Positions 44,796 through 56,464 of a stretch of 64,000 nt of DNA are shown piece after piece (the first letter of the stretch is position 1; each line of letters starts with the position of its first letter). A program made the position numbers and the translations under genes. The notes beneath the pieces were generated by a model. It saw only the letters and a program-made list of their open reading frames with translations. It ran no database searches and was not told where the DNA came from. The stretch is taken from assembly GCF_029227915.1 (NCBI RefSeq), contig NC_079886.1, positions 13,199,001 through 13,263,000 of the forward strand, given 5' to 3'. This stretch comes from Hydractinia symbiolongicarpus (lineage: Eukaryota > Cnidaria > Hydrozoa > Anthoathecata > Hydractiniidae).

Positions 44796-45528
44796 TGTAT
44801 ATAATAATGCGCTAACTGTGTGTGTGTGTGTGTCTGTCTGTAACAGGCAAAGTGGTCAATTTTTTCTTTGATGTTGCCGAAAAATGCATGTCTAATATGT
44901 TAAATTTTCTGACGTTAGTGCGCGACGTCAATAACACTACTTCAACGTCAATATCCTATATTAAATTAATGAAGCCATTACAGTGCACCTAAAACTTTGA
45001 GGCCAAATAACTTGGAAACGAGCTGGTGACGTCAATGATTTTTCACCGTGTGGGTAACTAGGGACCACCTAGGAACAATTTGGGTAAGTTTCTCAAAACT
45101 GGGTCCCCAATTCCGTTTCAGAATGGACGAGTTGATGACGTTATCAAAAAACCTTTAAACCGTGATATCTCTGCAACCGTTTGTCAAAAGTACATAATCC
45201 TATGCAATTTCTTGATCAGCGTTTCAAGATTTATACGATGAAGGCAACAGGTATACAAATTTCTGAAAAACATTTTTTCGGTTTTGACAAGGCCATTGCT
45301 GACGTCAGCAAAATTTTTAAATCCTTATATCTCCTTAGGCGTTTGTTGAAAACTTATAATCCTTTGCATTATTTTGATCAGCGTTTCAACCTCTACACAT
45401 TACAGACAACAAATAAACTAAATTTCGCCAATTTTCTATTGTATCTGCACTGCTGACATCAGCAAAAAATCTAAAACAAGCTATTTTCTGGTGTCCTTTT
45501 GCCTAAGTGAATTTTTCAACGGGCCTTA

Positions 45529-48500
45529 GGGATCGTCTCAAAATGTTCGTACGTTTTTTTCGTATAATTATACGAACGCTACGAAGTACTTCGTTTCGTG
45601 AAACGAATGTCATACGAAGTGCTTCGTTTAAAATAAAAAATATAAACGAAGTTTATACGAACTTTTTTAATACATGATACGAACTTAAACGAAGTTTTTT
45701 TATCATACAAAATAAAATGATACGAACTTTGAACGAAGTAAATTGCTATACGATCTTGAAACGAACTTCAAAAGTACCGGCGTAATAGCGCGTAATTATT
45801 TCAATACAAAATCAGAAACAAAAGAATTAAACGAAGTTTTTTTGACATAGGAAAAGAAATGATACGAACTTTAAACGAAGTAAATTGCTATACGAACTTA
45901 AAACGAACTTCAAAAGTACCGGCGTAATTGCGCATAATTATTTCAATACGAAACCAGAAATAAAAGAAGTAAAATATACGATTTATTTTAATAGTTTCAA
46001 CCAAACTTAAATTTAATATCAAGCATTTGTATTTCCTTTTTAAAATATCGAATTTAATTAAATTAAACAGTTTTTTTTAAAACTAGCTACTTTCATAGCA
46101 TGTCTAAAAATTACGACAGTGATATCGATTGGATATATGACACAGCCAGTTCCGACGACGAGACTGATTTGTTGCAAAGTATATATTTTTTTATTTTTTT
46201 CTCCCCTTTTTTTAAACTCTTAAATTTATTAATGTAGTTAAAATTCAATTTACTTATTTTTTTAGATAAAAATAAAAGACGAGGAAGACCAAGCATACAC
46301 GAGAAATATCCGGAAATAATTACTTGTGTCAAGACGTTGATAGAACAGGGTTCTGCTGAAGCTCACTTACGTCGGAGAGACAGTGTTATGTACACAAATG
46401 GGCTTTCTTTGAATGATATAGTTATGCACGTCAAAAAAACCTTGGGTATAACTGTTAGTCGCCACACCATTCACAGATTAATGCTTCCACCCCGAAAAAA
46501 AAACACAGCGAGTAAAAACTACAAATGTCTGATAGACGCACGTGTTCCTCCAAAAAGAAATACAAAAGAAAAAAAAACACACGACGACTTTCATTTCACT
46601 TGCGGTCAAGTTCGCATAGTTAACGAAATGGGATATCTTTGCAAAGAAAACACACTTATGCTGTCCGTAGACAATAAAAATAAAGTTGATGTGGGTATTC
46701 CAGCGAACAGCAGACGAACGAAAATACGCACTTTTCATTTGGTTAACGAAGCACCAAATTATAATGATCACGATTTTCCAAATCCAAACTCAAAGCTTGT
46801 GCCTGCTGGCTACCAAATACTAAAGGACCGAATACAGCGGAGTCGTTCTCTTTCTCCTGCAAAGAAAATTACTTTTCGACGCAAGCGATCTTTATCCGAA
46901 GGATCAAACATTGACAACCAACTCAAACGATTTGTAAGAATATCGAAAGACAAGTTGAATCGTTCAATAATAAACTGGCCGCGTTCTGGAAAACTTCTGG
47001 TGCAGTTGTATCCATCGCGTCTTATTGAAAGCACCAACGTGATGCACGTCAATCATATGATAAATTTGATTGAAAAAGAAAGAAAAATAAAAGAAATCGT
47101 TAATGTTGTTGCGATTGCTGACGGAGGCCCTGACTGGTCAGTTAAGGGCATTATTAATTTCATGTCTATGGGTTTGCTGTGGAGAAATCTTGAGCTCGAC
47201 ACATTTGTTGTACAATCATACGCACCTGGTCACTCAAGATTTAATCCCATTGAGAGATGCTGGTCTTACCTGACTAACAGGATCTCAACAGTAACTTTGC
47301 CAGACGATATTGAAGGAGTAACACCACATCAAAATGACGTTGAGGGGTGGATGAAAGTTCTGGACAGAGCTGTCGATTTGTGTGCTCGATTTTGGCATAA
47401 TAAGACCTATTGTGGATTCCCCATAGCTGTGGAAACATTAATGTTAATGTCGCGCCCGAAGAAATGCAACCTCCGCAAATTTCCTACATGCATTTACTGG
47501 AAAATCCCATGACTACTGACCCAACCACATTTCAGCTTTTTACTGAAATGAATGATCCAGTTAACTCGACGCCACTTCCAAAAAAAAGAAAAATAAATTC
47601 TTGTGCTTGTTATATAAAACAGCAACTGCAAGCGTTGTATACCGAGGAAGAGCTAGCGGTAGGAAGAATACAAGGTGGTGTTCGAAATTACCAAACAGGA
47701 GCGTTAAACACTTCTTCCCTCTCTCCGAATCGTATGAGTGTTATAGTGCGTCAAGCAAAAAAACGGTACAGCGATGAATTTATGGAAATGAAAAATTTAA
47801 ATGAAATTGTGAACTCAAAATGCAGACAAGTAAAACGAAAATTAATCGCCAAACAAAAAGCCAGAGACAATGTTTAATGTTTTTAAAAGTATTTTATCGT
47901 TGCGTTTTTAGAAAAATTTGTATATATTTTAACCACTGTTTGTATATATTTTAGCATATTTTAGCACAGTTTGTATATATATTTTTATTGCAAAAAAAGC
48001 AAAAAAACAATAAAAAAAATAGCAACTGAAATTATTTTTACCTATTCACCAATAAAATTGTGCCGTGACAAGATAAACAAACATAAAAAAACATGCATGC
48101 AACCTGAAAGCATATAATCAGCCTTATTATTTGCAACGCGTAACGAAGCCAAAGTTGTTATTATTAAAAGGATAAAAAGTTTACACTTCATACAAAATTT
48201 AAAATCTATATTTAAAGTTGGAGCCTGGTTTATTCTTATGATATTCTTAACTTTTGACCCGTTTTGCATCCTCGATATTCCTACAGAAAATTCTTGTAGA
48301 AAAACGTGAAATAATACGCAATGATAGGGCGAGCAATATTATTTAAACTTATTTTATCTAATTCAAGTGGAAGCAATATTTTAAAACATATTATTTAATT
48401 CTAACTAAATAAAGTTTTTTTTTTTTTCGAAATAAGATGCAGTAAAGATAGCGCAATAAACTTAGTAAACAAAACAAAGTTTTTTTTGAAAGTTTTTTTT

Positions 48501-48934
48501 ATGATATAAGACGCGTAATAACGTGAATAATATTTGTTAAACGAATTTCGTTAATGAAACGAATTTTGTCATTGTTAAAAAATATTTAAATAATAAAGAC
48601 CTTAGATAATAAGTCCAATTAAAATAAACGAAGTTCGTATAACGAAACGAACTTTATAATTGTTGAAAAAAATTAAATATAAAGACTATAGATAATAGTC
48701 CAATTACAATAAACGAACTTCCTATAAGCAAATTTTTATACGAACTTCTTTAAAAATGATACGAACTACATACGAACTTTATTTTAAATGATACGAACTT
48801 TATACGAACTTTTAATTTTGATGATACGAAAAAGTTCGTATTAAAAATAAAATGATACGAAAGATTTAATAAATCGATACGAAGTTTTTTATACGAATTA
48901 TACGAACTACGTACGAACATTTTGAGACGGTCCC
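45529..48934 (+). mobile_element. Zator-like DDE transposon with TTA duplication
   Basis: The 3,406-bp element has inverted ends GGGAYCGTCTCAAAATGTTC and a TTA on each side (45526-45528, 48935-48937). The intact Helitron copy at 57.2 kb shows the empty site GGGCC-TTA-TCGACTAG, which proves the borders and the 3-bp duplication. Both subterminal regions (45545-45975 and 48530-48915) are packed with ACGAACTT/AAGTTCGT words in both orientations. A 142-bp tandem duplication lies at 45717-45972. The transposase gene is 46100-47877. TSD length and protein suit the Zator superfamily (related to bacterial TP36/ISAZ013 transposases). That assignment is from memory of the family, not a search. Confidence 0.88.
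46100..47877 (+). pseudogene. Zator-like transposase, intron plus one late frameshift
   Basis: Exon 1 (46100-46178) reads MSKNYDSDIDWIYDTASSDD, an acidic start. An 87-bp GT..AG intron (46179-46265) splits an Asn codon. Exon 2 starts with an AT-hook-like KRRGRPSIHEKYPEI, then an HTH-like GLSLNDIVMHVKKTLGITVS and a conserved LMLPPRKKN. The likely catalytic triad is Asp in LSVDNKNK (about residue 162), Asp in IADGGPDW (about 312) and Glu in YAPGHSRFNPIERCW (about 356). The D-E spacing of 44 fits a DDE fold. Near 47437 the frame shifts; the C-terminal part (VAPEEMQPPQ, then KKRKINSCACYIKQQLQ) continues in the second frame to 47877. One base change therefore separates it from a full-length product of about 540 residues. 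It is the least damaged transposase in the window. Confidence 0.8.
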
Positions 48935-48984
48935 TTATCGACTAGTATTATAAGAATGGATGATAAATTCAATTAGATTTGCTA

Positions 48985-49920
48985 CTCTGATAGTGGCTAC
49001 TGGAGAGGTAAAAGTGCGATAAGTAAGTTAGCTAACAAAGCTGGTACAGCAATGAAGAAACAGAAAAATGGCTACTAAAACAACCACTGTATCAAATATA
49101 TCTACCAGCACCAATGTATGTGCCGAGACCTAAATCTTCATATTCTATTTATGCTACACCTAATGATATAAATAAGGTAGATATTTGTATCTTCCACATG
49201 ATAAATACAAAAGAAAAACATATAAGTATGCTCTTTGTGTTGTAGATGTAGCCTGCAGATATAAATCAGCATATTAATTAACCAGTAAAAACTCAAAAAA
49301 AACTGCTAAAGCCTTTGATTAAATATATGTTAATACGGAATGAAAAGTCCCCAAAACATTGATTTGTGATGCTGGTAAAGAGTTTTTGGTGATGTTACCA
49401 AACTTATAACAAGTATGATGTAATAATACAATGTGGTGATCCTAGCCAGCATAGATGTCGAGGCATTGTTGAACGATTTAATAAAACTTTAGCAGATAGA
49501 CTATTTAGTTATCAATACCATAAGGAGTTCGTAGACCCATCAAAAGGTAATAGGGGGTTGATAGATTGCAAACTGTAGCAGTGCTTTAAATAACGAAAGA
49601 ACAAGGCTAATTAATGTGAAACTGTAGATGCTATAAAACATACTTTAGTAAAGCAATGATTTTCACAGCCCATCAAAGGTGATAATGAAACATTACTTGA
49701 TGTTGGTACTAATGTTAGGTATCTATATGAGCCTGGTGAATTGGAAGGACAAATTTATAAAAAGATGAAAACGATCTACTGATCCAATATGGTCAGTGGA
49801 TGTATAAAAAATAAAAAATAGACATTAAAAGTAATCAACCAACGTTATAATATTTAGATATTGGTCGTAAGAGATCCTTTGTTTTTGAAGGGCTTCAACC
49901 CATTCAGAATCTTTAGATAT
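48985..49920 (+). pseudogene. Polinton/Maverick-type integrase remnant
   Basis: Fragments in order: GYWRGKSAISKLANKAG (about 48990), KWLLKQPLYQIYLPAPM-like (about 49060-49120), PHDKYKRKTYKYALCVVDVA (about 49195-49255; first Asp of the rve core), GKEFFGDVTK-like (about 49375), the HRCRGIVERFNKTLADRLF block (about 49450-49500; Glu of the DDE triad), NNERTRLI (about 49590), VGTNVRYLYEPGELEGQIYK (about 49700-49760) and a final chromodomain-proximal GRKRSFVFEGLQ (about 49868). Many shifts and stops. This order is that of integrases in Polintons and related elements. Not active. Confidence 0.72.
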
Positions 49921-50752
49921 AGGTTCTATAGTCTTTCTATTTCTTTTTGTCTAGGCTGTGTTTTTAATTGTGGAAACCTTTTTGCATAATCATTCCTACC
50001 CAATACTAGAAATATCTTTATTGACCATATAAGCGATTTGGGACTCGATTATGTTCTTCTATTGTTAGATGTGAAAAAGATTGATTTATTAATGTAAGGT
50101 ATATATGTAAAATATACTTGTTTTTATAAGACATCAGCTTGTTTTTCTTTAACAAAGATTCTAATATAGAGATGCTTAGTGGTATAGTGTAATTGTATAA
50201 TGCATTGTCTGTATTATTAATCTGTTTTTATCACTTTATCAGATACATTTTGCTCTTGTCTACATCAGAACTGGTTTAGAATTACAATAAAATTCCCATC
50301 TCTCTTGTATATACACTTCTTTCGAAATGTACAACGTCCAAAAACGTAGTATGAAGGTGCATAAACACGAATATCGCTAACTACACCATATTTTGGACAA
50401 ACTAGTGTAGATGATGTTCTGCTTTTTATCTTTTCTGCATCACAATAACAATCTTTATCATCTTTATCATCAGTATCACTAGAATAATCATCCGTATGAT
50501 ACCACAAATAAGCAATTAAACCTTTATTCCCTAATTTTAACATTTCTTCATCTGGAAGTTCATTTGTCTATACCATATATATTCCTTTAAGTGTATTTAG
50601 ACGCATATAAAAAATTCATCACAGCAGTGACCATGTTTCATTAAACATCAGATGGAACCGGCATCACAAAATCACGTCCATCACATGATGACATCATATG
50701 AAACCGACATATCAAAAATATATAGATTACATAAGAAACAGACATGTGTAAA
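49921..50752. other. Spacer around the unidentified ORF
   Basis: Apart from the minus ORF 50543-50265, AT-rich sequence. Repeated CATCACATGATGACATCATATG-like words at 50660-50710 (short CATCA/TGATG palindromic blocks) hint at a small element end. Confidence 0.35.
50265..50543 (-). CDS. Unidentified 92-residue ORF near the integrase remnant
   Basis: Starts MLKLGNKGLIAYLWYHTDDY, then an acidic SSDTDDKDDKDCYCDAEK stretch and a basic, Cys-containing half (VCPKYGVVSDIR, GRCTFRKKCIYKR). There is no signal peptide. It lies about 350 bp beyond the integrase remnant, on the opposite strand, where a Polinton-type element would carry further genes. I recognise no family. It could be a real small gene, a fragment or chance. 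Confidence 0.3.
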   Translation of the reverse strand: MLKLGNKGLIAYLWYHTDDYSSDTDDKDDKDCYCDAEKIKSRTSSTLVCPKYGVVSDIRVYAPSYYVFGRCTFRKKCIYKRDGNFIVILNQF

Positions 50753-50822
50753 AGTAGTATGTACTTGGGGAGTCTAGCATAATTTTTAAAAAATAACTCG
50801 AACCCCCAAGTACTATACTACT
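50753..50822. repeat. Imperfect long hairpin (MITE-like)
   Basis: Arms AGTAGTATGTACTTGGGG (50753-50770) and its inverse (50803-50822) differ by one missing AG. A 32-base AT-rich loop separates them. No coding content. Confidence 0.7.
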
Positions 50823-50941
50823 GAACGAGAGGAACGACCAACCCCTGCCAAAAATGACATTCATAATTTTTTCTCCAAACAGCCAAAACAGAACAAGAAA
50901 ACAAAGAAAATAATTGTATTAGATTATTACATGTTTTCAAA

Positions 50942-51007
50942 AATTTTCGCGACAATTAAATTTTGCGATTTTGCAAAAATTGCGAAATTTAATTCTTGCG
51001 AAAATTA
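50942..51007. repeat. GCGAAAATT palindromic hairpin
   Basis: AATTTTCGCGACAATTAAAT (50942 on) pairs with ATTTAATTCTTGCGAAAATT (to 51007). The inner TTTTGCGA / TTGCGAAA arms surround TTTTGCAAAAA. This is typical of the end or body of a short foldback element. Confidence 0.7.
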
Positions 51008-51716
51008 ATTCCCTTAAGGGATCTAGTTAGTTATAACGGCTGAATAATATATATTTCGTGAATACTTCAGCGGTGAGAAAGTGCTTTAAATTTTATTCAA
51101 AATATTGCCCAACCTCAATAGTTGTTTACAGCTAATCAAAACCCTTAGAAAAGTCATACCTTTTTGTCCTTGTTTATAACTGAAGCCATAATGAACGGAA
51201 ATAAATAAATTGAAGAGGCAGCTTTTTTCGCCGAGAATGTCAGATGCTACGGTCAGCGGTGGTAATTGTGACTGGAATTGGGGTTAAGAAAACTGCTGTA
51301 AATTTAGCAGTAGTGGCATTTCAAAATCACATTAATACAGTTATCTCAGGGTAACTTGTGCTATCTAAGATAACTCTATTAATGTGATTTTGGAATTCCG
51401 TCATTGAGAAGTGCTTTGCCCTGAGTATAACAGATTGAACGGAACCAGATGGAAGTTGCCAGGCATATGACTGAAATTAAATAGGACGAAATGTTAAATT
51501 GGTACTGTAATAACACTTAGCAAAGCACTTAAAGGAGAGACAACAACAAAAATTAAATAGGGAAACGAAAACGAAACCCAATTGTAAAGATTTAGCATCA
51601 AAATTTTTTCTTAGGCGAGCACTGAGTCTGCCAATGTGTAAATTCCCCCTTGAGCATTATGAAATACCAATGGATATTGAAGATATTATTTCGGTTTGTC
51701 TGTTCAGTATTCATAT
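51008..51716. other. Spacer before the second Penelope copy
   Basis: Apart from the hairpin at 51322-51392, nothing recognised. At 51664-51692 there is AATACCAATGGATATTGAAG followed by ATATTATTTC, whose parts recur inverted at the other end of the neighbouring Penelope copy (53035-53052) and at the end of the first copy (39226-39240). Confidence 0.45.
51322..51392. repeat. 25-bp stem hairpin with one mismatch
   Basis: Arms 51322-51346 and 51368-51392 are inverse complements except one base. The 21-base loop is 51347-51367. Pairing weakens but continues outward (GGCATTTC versus GGAATTCC), so the element may be longer. MITE-like; no coding content. Confidence 0.85.
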
Positions 51717-53036
51717 TACTGTGGAAAGTTTATCATTTCTTGAACATGATAGTTTATTAGGCGACGTTTCGGGAGATCCTTCTCCCATCATCGGGCAAAG
51801 TAAAATGCTGTTGTGCATGTATTTATATAATTGCAGAGGATCGAAATTCATAAAAATTAACCAATCAGAAACGAGCTGATAATTACCGTTAATTACGGTA
51901 ATTAACATTTTCGGACATGGATGTAGGTAACTACTTTTTCTGTAGGGCTGGTAACCAAATCTCAGGAAGTTGATATGAGATGCTGTTTATGTGTTTGTTA
52001 CGAGCTACACTGTTGATGGCTTCTTTAATATTCTTGGCCGTTGTTCTGGATTCTCTGTCAATGATTTTCTTCTCATCCCAATTAAACTGATGACTTCTGC
52101 TCCAGCTGTGGTCCGCAATTTCGTTTTTCTTCACATCTCCGTTTCTCACTGCGCGAATATGTTCTTGTACTCGTTGCTTAAACTTTCTTTTTGCTTCGCC
52201 TATATACACTGCATCACAATCTTTACAGGGGATTTCGTAAACAACATTGCTTTGTTCTTCCAGGTTTATTTTGTCTTTTGGTTTAGACAAAGTGCTTCTT
52301 AGGGTGTCTTTAGAGGTAAGAATGTATTTGATCTTGTGTGGCCTTAAAACTTGACGAAGGATCTCGCTGGTACCTGGTACGAAGGGTAGGAATGCTGATG
52401 CGATAAATTCCTCTGATGTTTCCTTGTTGTCTCCGTTGCATCTTCTCTTCATTTTATTTTCTACTTGCGTGATGACTTTATGACTGTATCCATTTGCGTT
52501 TAATGCATTTCTTACAAGACGAATTTCTATTTTCCTCTTCTGTTTGTCACTGACAACGCTGTTGGCACGATTCAGTAATAAAGATATGACACTTTCTTTG
52601 CAAGATTTCTGATGGTTTGATTGGAAGTTAAGGTACTGGTCAGTGTGTGTTGGTTTACGATACACTGAAACTGAAACGGAACCATTCTTGCGTTTGACCA
52701 CAGTGTCCAGGAAAGCGATACTTCCATTGTGTTCAAGCTCAACAGTGAATTTGATTTGTCGATGTAGGCCGTTGATGTGTTCATGGAACTCTTCTAGATG
52801 AGATCTTTTGATTATGGCGAATATACGTCGTCAACAAATCTTTTCCAAACCTTTGGACGTCTGTCTGATGTGACTAATGCTGTTGTCTCGTGTGCTTGCA
52901 TGTATATTTCTGCGACTACTGATGATGCAGGGCCTCCCATGGCAGCTCCGTCTGTGTTAGTGTAGAAGTTCTTATTAAACAGATACCAGGTTTTGGTTAG
53001 AACAAGTTCGACCAAACGCAGAAAATCCGGTACTGA
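51717..53036 (-). mobile_element. Penelope-like element, second copy (minus strand)
   Basis: The 3' tail ends CACAGTAA at 51724-51717 (minus strand). The coding part runs from 53036 to 51931. The 5' end is truncated inside the RT at VPDFLRLVELVL. Just outside the truncation (53035-53065) lie an 18-bp inverted copy of the sequence beyond the 3' end and AACTAGTGTATA, the word that follows the tail of the first copy. It is about 97% identical to the first copy by eye. Confidence 0.86.
51931..53036 (-). pseudogene. Penelope-like RT / GIY-YIG polyprotein, copy 2
   Basis: From 53036 the RT reads VPDFLRLVELVLTKTWYLF, GGPASSVVAEIYM and KRFVDDV. A two-base insertion (TA) directly after the catalytic FVDDV (about 52812-52820) shifts the frame. 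The rest of the RT is in the second frame, and the C-terminal 256 codons (52701-51931) are open. The nuclease is complete: VVYEIPCKDCDAVYIGEAKR, KQRVQEHIRAVRNG and LPEIWLPALQKK, the stretch damaged in copy 1. The RT core is therefore intact in one copy and the nuclease in the other; neither is complete. Confidence 0.88.
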
Positions 53037-53065
53037 AATAATATCTTCAATAGTATACACTAGTT

Positions 53066-56000
53066 ATTTATATTTATGATAAAGGTTTAATTGTATTTTA
53101 ATCGCTTGTAAACATTAATATACTCTCACTACTTATTAGAAGTTATTATTTCTGCATTTAATTTTTATCAATTTTAGGATTTACATTGAGAAATTTCCAA
53201 AATTTTGAGATTTTTAAACGCATATAGTTTGAGTTATTACTTTTTTTTCAGTATAATATATGTATAAAAATATGTAATTTTTATTTACTCAATTGTGTAG
53301 TTTAGCTATTTTTAAAAATACAGGTTATTTACAATAATAATAGTGAATTTAATATTAAAACTTCTAGGTATTAAAAAATTTCCCTATATTCATTGGTTTC
53401 AAGGTCTACTTTAAATAGCGTACTGAAATTTATTACATAAATAGCGTCCTTTTTTGTTTTTTTTATTTGTTATTATGATTGGTTAGCTTTAACAATTTTC
53501 TCAATTTGACCGTAAGGTTAAGTTTGTCCATGACTAGTTCTTAATTTAATCCTCCAAGTTTTAAAAAATATAAGGAAAAAGAAAATTTGCTTGCTTTTTA
53601 TTATAAGCCTCTATTTAAAAAAGAGAAAAAAATTGTTACAATTTTAAATTTTATATGCTTTCTTACACTAATGTTTTCAATGAATAACTTGAAAAAACGG
53701 ACCTGTAAACGTTCTTGCTAAGGAATTTTACAATGCTGAAATAGGTAAATTGGCAAATGCGCTTTCCCTACACCCCAGCTTTAGCATGCATTTTTCGCCT
53801 TGCAAAAGATACACGTATGTTTCACTCCGTTCAACTAAGGCGAAAAAAATCTTGCATCCTCCCTTGATGCTTGCTGAAATTTAATATAAGTAACCATACC
53901 AATATACAGCTGACTTTGTACTGTTTCTTTTTCTTCATTACCTAGTTCCATATTTTCTGATAGAAACTGCTGCACCAGCTAAACATAAGACACAAATAAA
54001 CATAAACTAAATGACATTTACAAGAAAAAAATCAATAAGAACAGACTGTGCCGTCAGGGTGTAATTTCAGAAATTTAAAATTGGGGCCGTTAGGTTATGA
54101 AGATACCTATTTTAGGTATTTTTTTATCACCAATTTTCGCCATTGGAGGCTCTAGTTGTTACCATTTAGAGATTTACTAATATGTATGCACTTAATTATG
54201 ATGACACAACACCTGGGTGTTAGTTTATGAAACATTTTTTTAGTTGTGAATTAAATATTAAACTGCAAGTAAAAATCGGCAACTTATGAACACTCATAAA
54301 CAAGATGCAGAAGCTACATAAACTATCTCGCAATTAAAATGTGCAAGTACAATACATTCACAATAATGACACACCCAATTCTGTTGTTTAATTAGCCTGT
54401 GGCCACGAACCATGCTAGGTTTTAAAGCCTTTTAACTGACTTTGTTAAGTTGCTAAAAGAACATTTTCAACAATAGACTTAAGATGTCTAGATGTAGCCA
54501 CTAAAGTTGTTTGCGCACATTTAAAGCAGCTGAATGGGGCAAGGGTTGATAAAAAAGCAAAACGTGGAAAACGGTTGGGTAGGAAGCTTTAAACAGAGTG
54601 AGAATAGTGTACACCTACATGCTTTTTCTTTTATAAGAAAATGTTTTATAAGAATACCAGGCTGGAATTTTTGGTTAAACACAATATGTCTATTGTTTAA
54701 ACAACAGAGAAATAAGAATGATCAGACTGGTTAGAATTTTGATATTCTTATACATAAAGCATATATAAGGTGAGTTGATTTACCTTGTCTATGACTCACG
54801 CTGGCTGGTATAAAGAAGGAAATCTGGGAAATTTAAGACTTTAATGCACCGGGTCAATGACCTGGACATTACAAAGTGTTAATCCACATGTGAAAGAATT
54901 GTCTTTGAATCCATGTTGTTAAGGTATATTTTTTACAATTAGGTAAAATTACCATTTGCAAAACAAAAAAGTAATGTCAATGTATACTTTCAGAAGTTTG
55001 TGATCACTGATCACTAAAATTGATTGTTCTACAGGTTAATTTAATCGTCTTTTCACTAATCTGCCCAAATTGTTGTTTTTGTTTTCTTCACAACAAAATC
55101 CTCATTTCTTTTTCATTTTGTACACAGGAATTTTACTGCATTTTAAAAATGCAGATGGGTGAATACGCAACTGAACAGGACCAAAATTTCCATGAGTTTT
55201 GCTTCGCTCATAAATTCACATACGAAAGAAAATTTCTTGAATCTCCCCCACTTCACCTTTATCAAAACATGTATATTTTAATCTTTCTTCATCATACGTC
55301 TTTTACCTTTGAAGTATACAGTGTTCGAATAAGAAATGTTATACTACGAAGATCAAAATTATTTTTCTCAAATAATTGCAACAGTGGTAAAAAAATAATG
55401 TTTTGTATTGATTAAGGTTACTGTAAAGGAGACAAATTTTTTTTTTGAAGTTTTTTGCAAAAAATTCATGATATATAGAAAAAAAAATTTCTCTTTTGAA
55501 TGACACATTTTATATTTCATGAAAATATTCGAATCATCCCTTTTTTCTAGAAAAAGCCTTTTCAGAGGTGTTATATCCTTCGCGCCTTCAAGGAAATATG
55601 TGCAAAATAGTTTTAGCATATTTTTCGTAAACATTATGCATGATATAAAAATATGCATAATGATATTTTTTAGATAGTTTACTTTCACCATCGATATATA
55701 TATATGTAAATGTTGTCGTATAAAAAATCATTAAAAAAATCAAAGTTAAGGAATATGCATATGAGCTGTCTCTTGTAACCCTGACTTCTGTCTATTAATA
55801 ATTCTGAACGTGTGCACGCATATTCAGCATAAAGAAAAAGTTCGCACTTCTATCATCTTTCTGCATACCCAGTTCACACATTTTCATAACACCTACGAAA
55901 ATCTTTAAAAACAAGTATTTCGTTAGTAAATATTCGCATACATGCCTTTACGTTTGTGGTGTCTTTTTCCAAAAGCTTCCTATTAACTCATTGAAACTTT

Positions 56001-56126
56001 CGGTAATGGAAAGTTGAATAAATTATGCATAAAAGGTTCCTGGATTTTTTTGTATAAATTACTGGTTAGCGAATTATGACGACAGAAAGAAAAAAATATG
56101 CATTTTTTTGAACGATTAAATATAAC
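53066..56126. other. No recognisable gene (about 3 kb)
   Basis: Very AT-rich. The longest frames (55020-55415 plus, 131 codons; 55368-55691 minus) have biased Phe/Ile/Lys composition and no known motif. A TATATATATATG microsatellite lies near 55697-55708. I see no element ends, tRNA or exon here. Confidence 0.5.
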
Positions 56127-56464
56127 CTATATAATAATACGCCAGTTCTGTCTGTCTGTGACTTTTGCAAAGTGGATAAAATTTTTTTGATAAAGTCTTA
56201 AAACATCGCCTATAAATTTGTTCTGTAAATTAGCAAACTTTGACGTTAAAGCAATATTGATGTCAAAGGAAAGTATACTAAGAGTAGTGAAGCCATTGCA
56301 TTGCACTTTTAAATTTAAGGCTAAATAACTTGGAAAAGGGTGGAAATAACTGACGTCATCTCCTGCGTGGGTAACTATAGGGACTACCTGAGACCAATTT
56401 GGGTAAATTTTCCAAACCTGAGTCCCCAAATTCGTTTTGGAATGAACAGGTTTATGACGTTTAG
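56127..56464 (+). mobile_element. Helitron copy, 3'-truncated, in tandem
   Basis: Starts CCTATATAATAATACGCC (the C in place of T at the expected TC) and follows the short family through the CACGTCATC and GACTACCTGAGACC blocks. It stops at TTTATGACGTTTAG, where the next copy starts at once. Its last four bases, TTAG, stand where CTAG would be. Possibly a shortened rolling-circle unit. Confidence 0.75.

Larger units (their letters stand above)
44796..48945 (+). mobile_element. Short Helitron split by the Zator-like transposon
   Basis: Starts TGTATATAATAATGC (44796), then the GTCTGTCTG block, the CACCTAAAACTTTGAGGCC block, the GATGACGT blocks, and ends in a GTGAATTTTTCAACGGGCC arm (45508-45525). 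The end continues, after the inserted 3.4-kb element, as TCGACTAG at 48938-48945. Without the insert it is about 743 bp, matching the intact 727-bp copy at 56465-57191. No coding capacity. It depends on autonomous Helitron proteins. Confidence 0.85.

Noticed and set aside
47410-47512. Programmed frameshift between the two parts of the Zator-like transposase
   Set aside because: No slippery heptamer or following structure is seen at about 47437; a simple one-base change is more likely. A missed intron is also possible.
55020-55415. 131-codon plus frame
   Set aside because: AT-biased composition, no motif, no splice or promoter support; likely chance.
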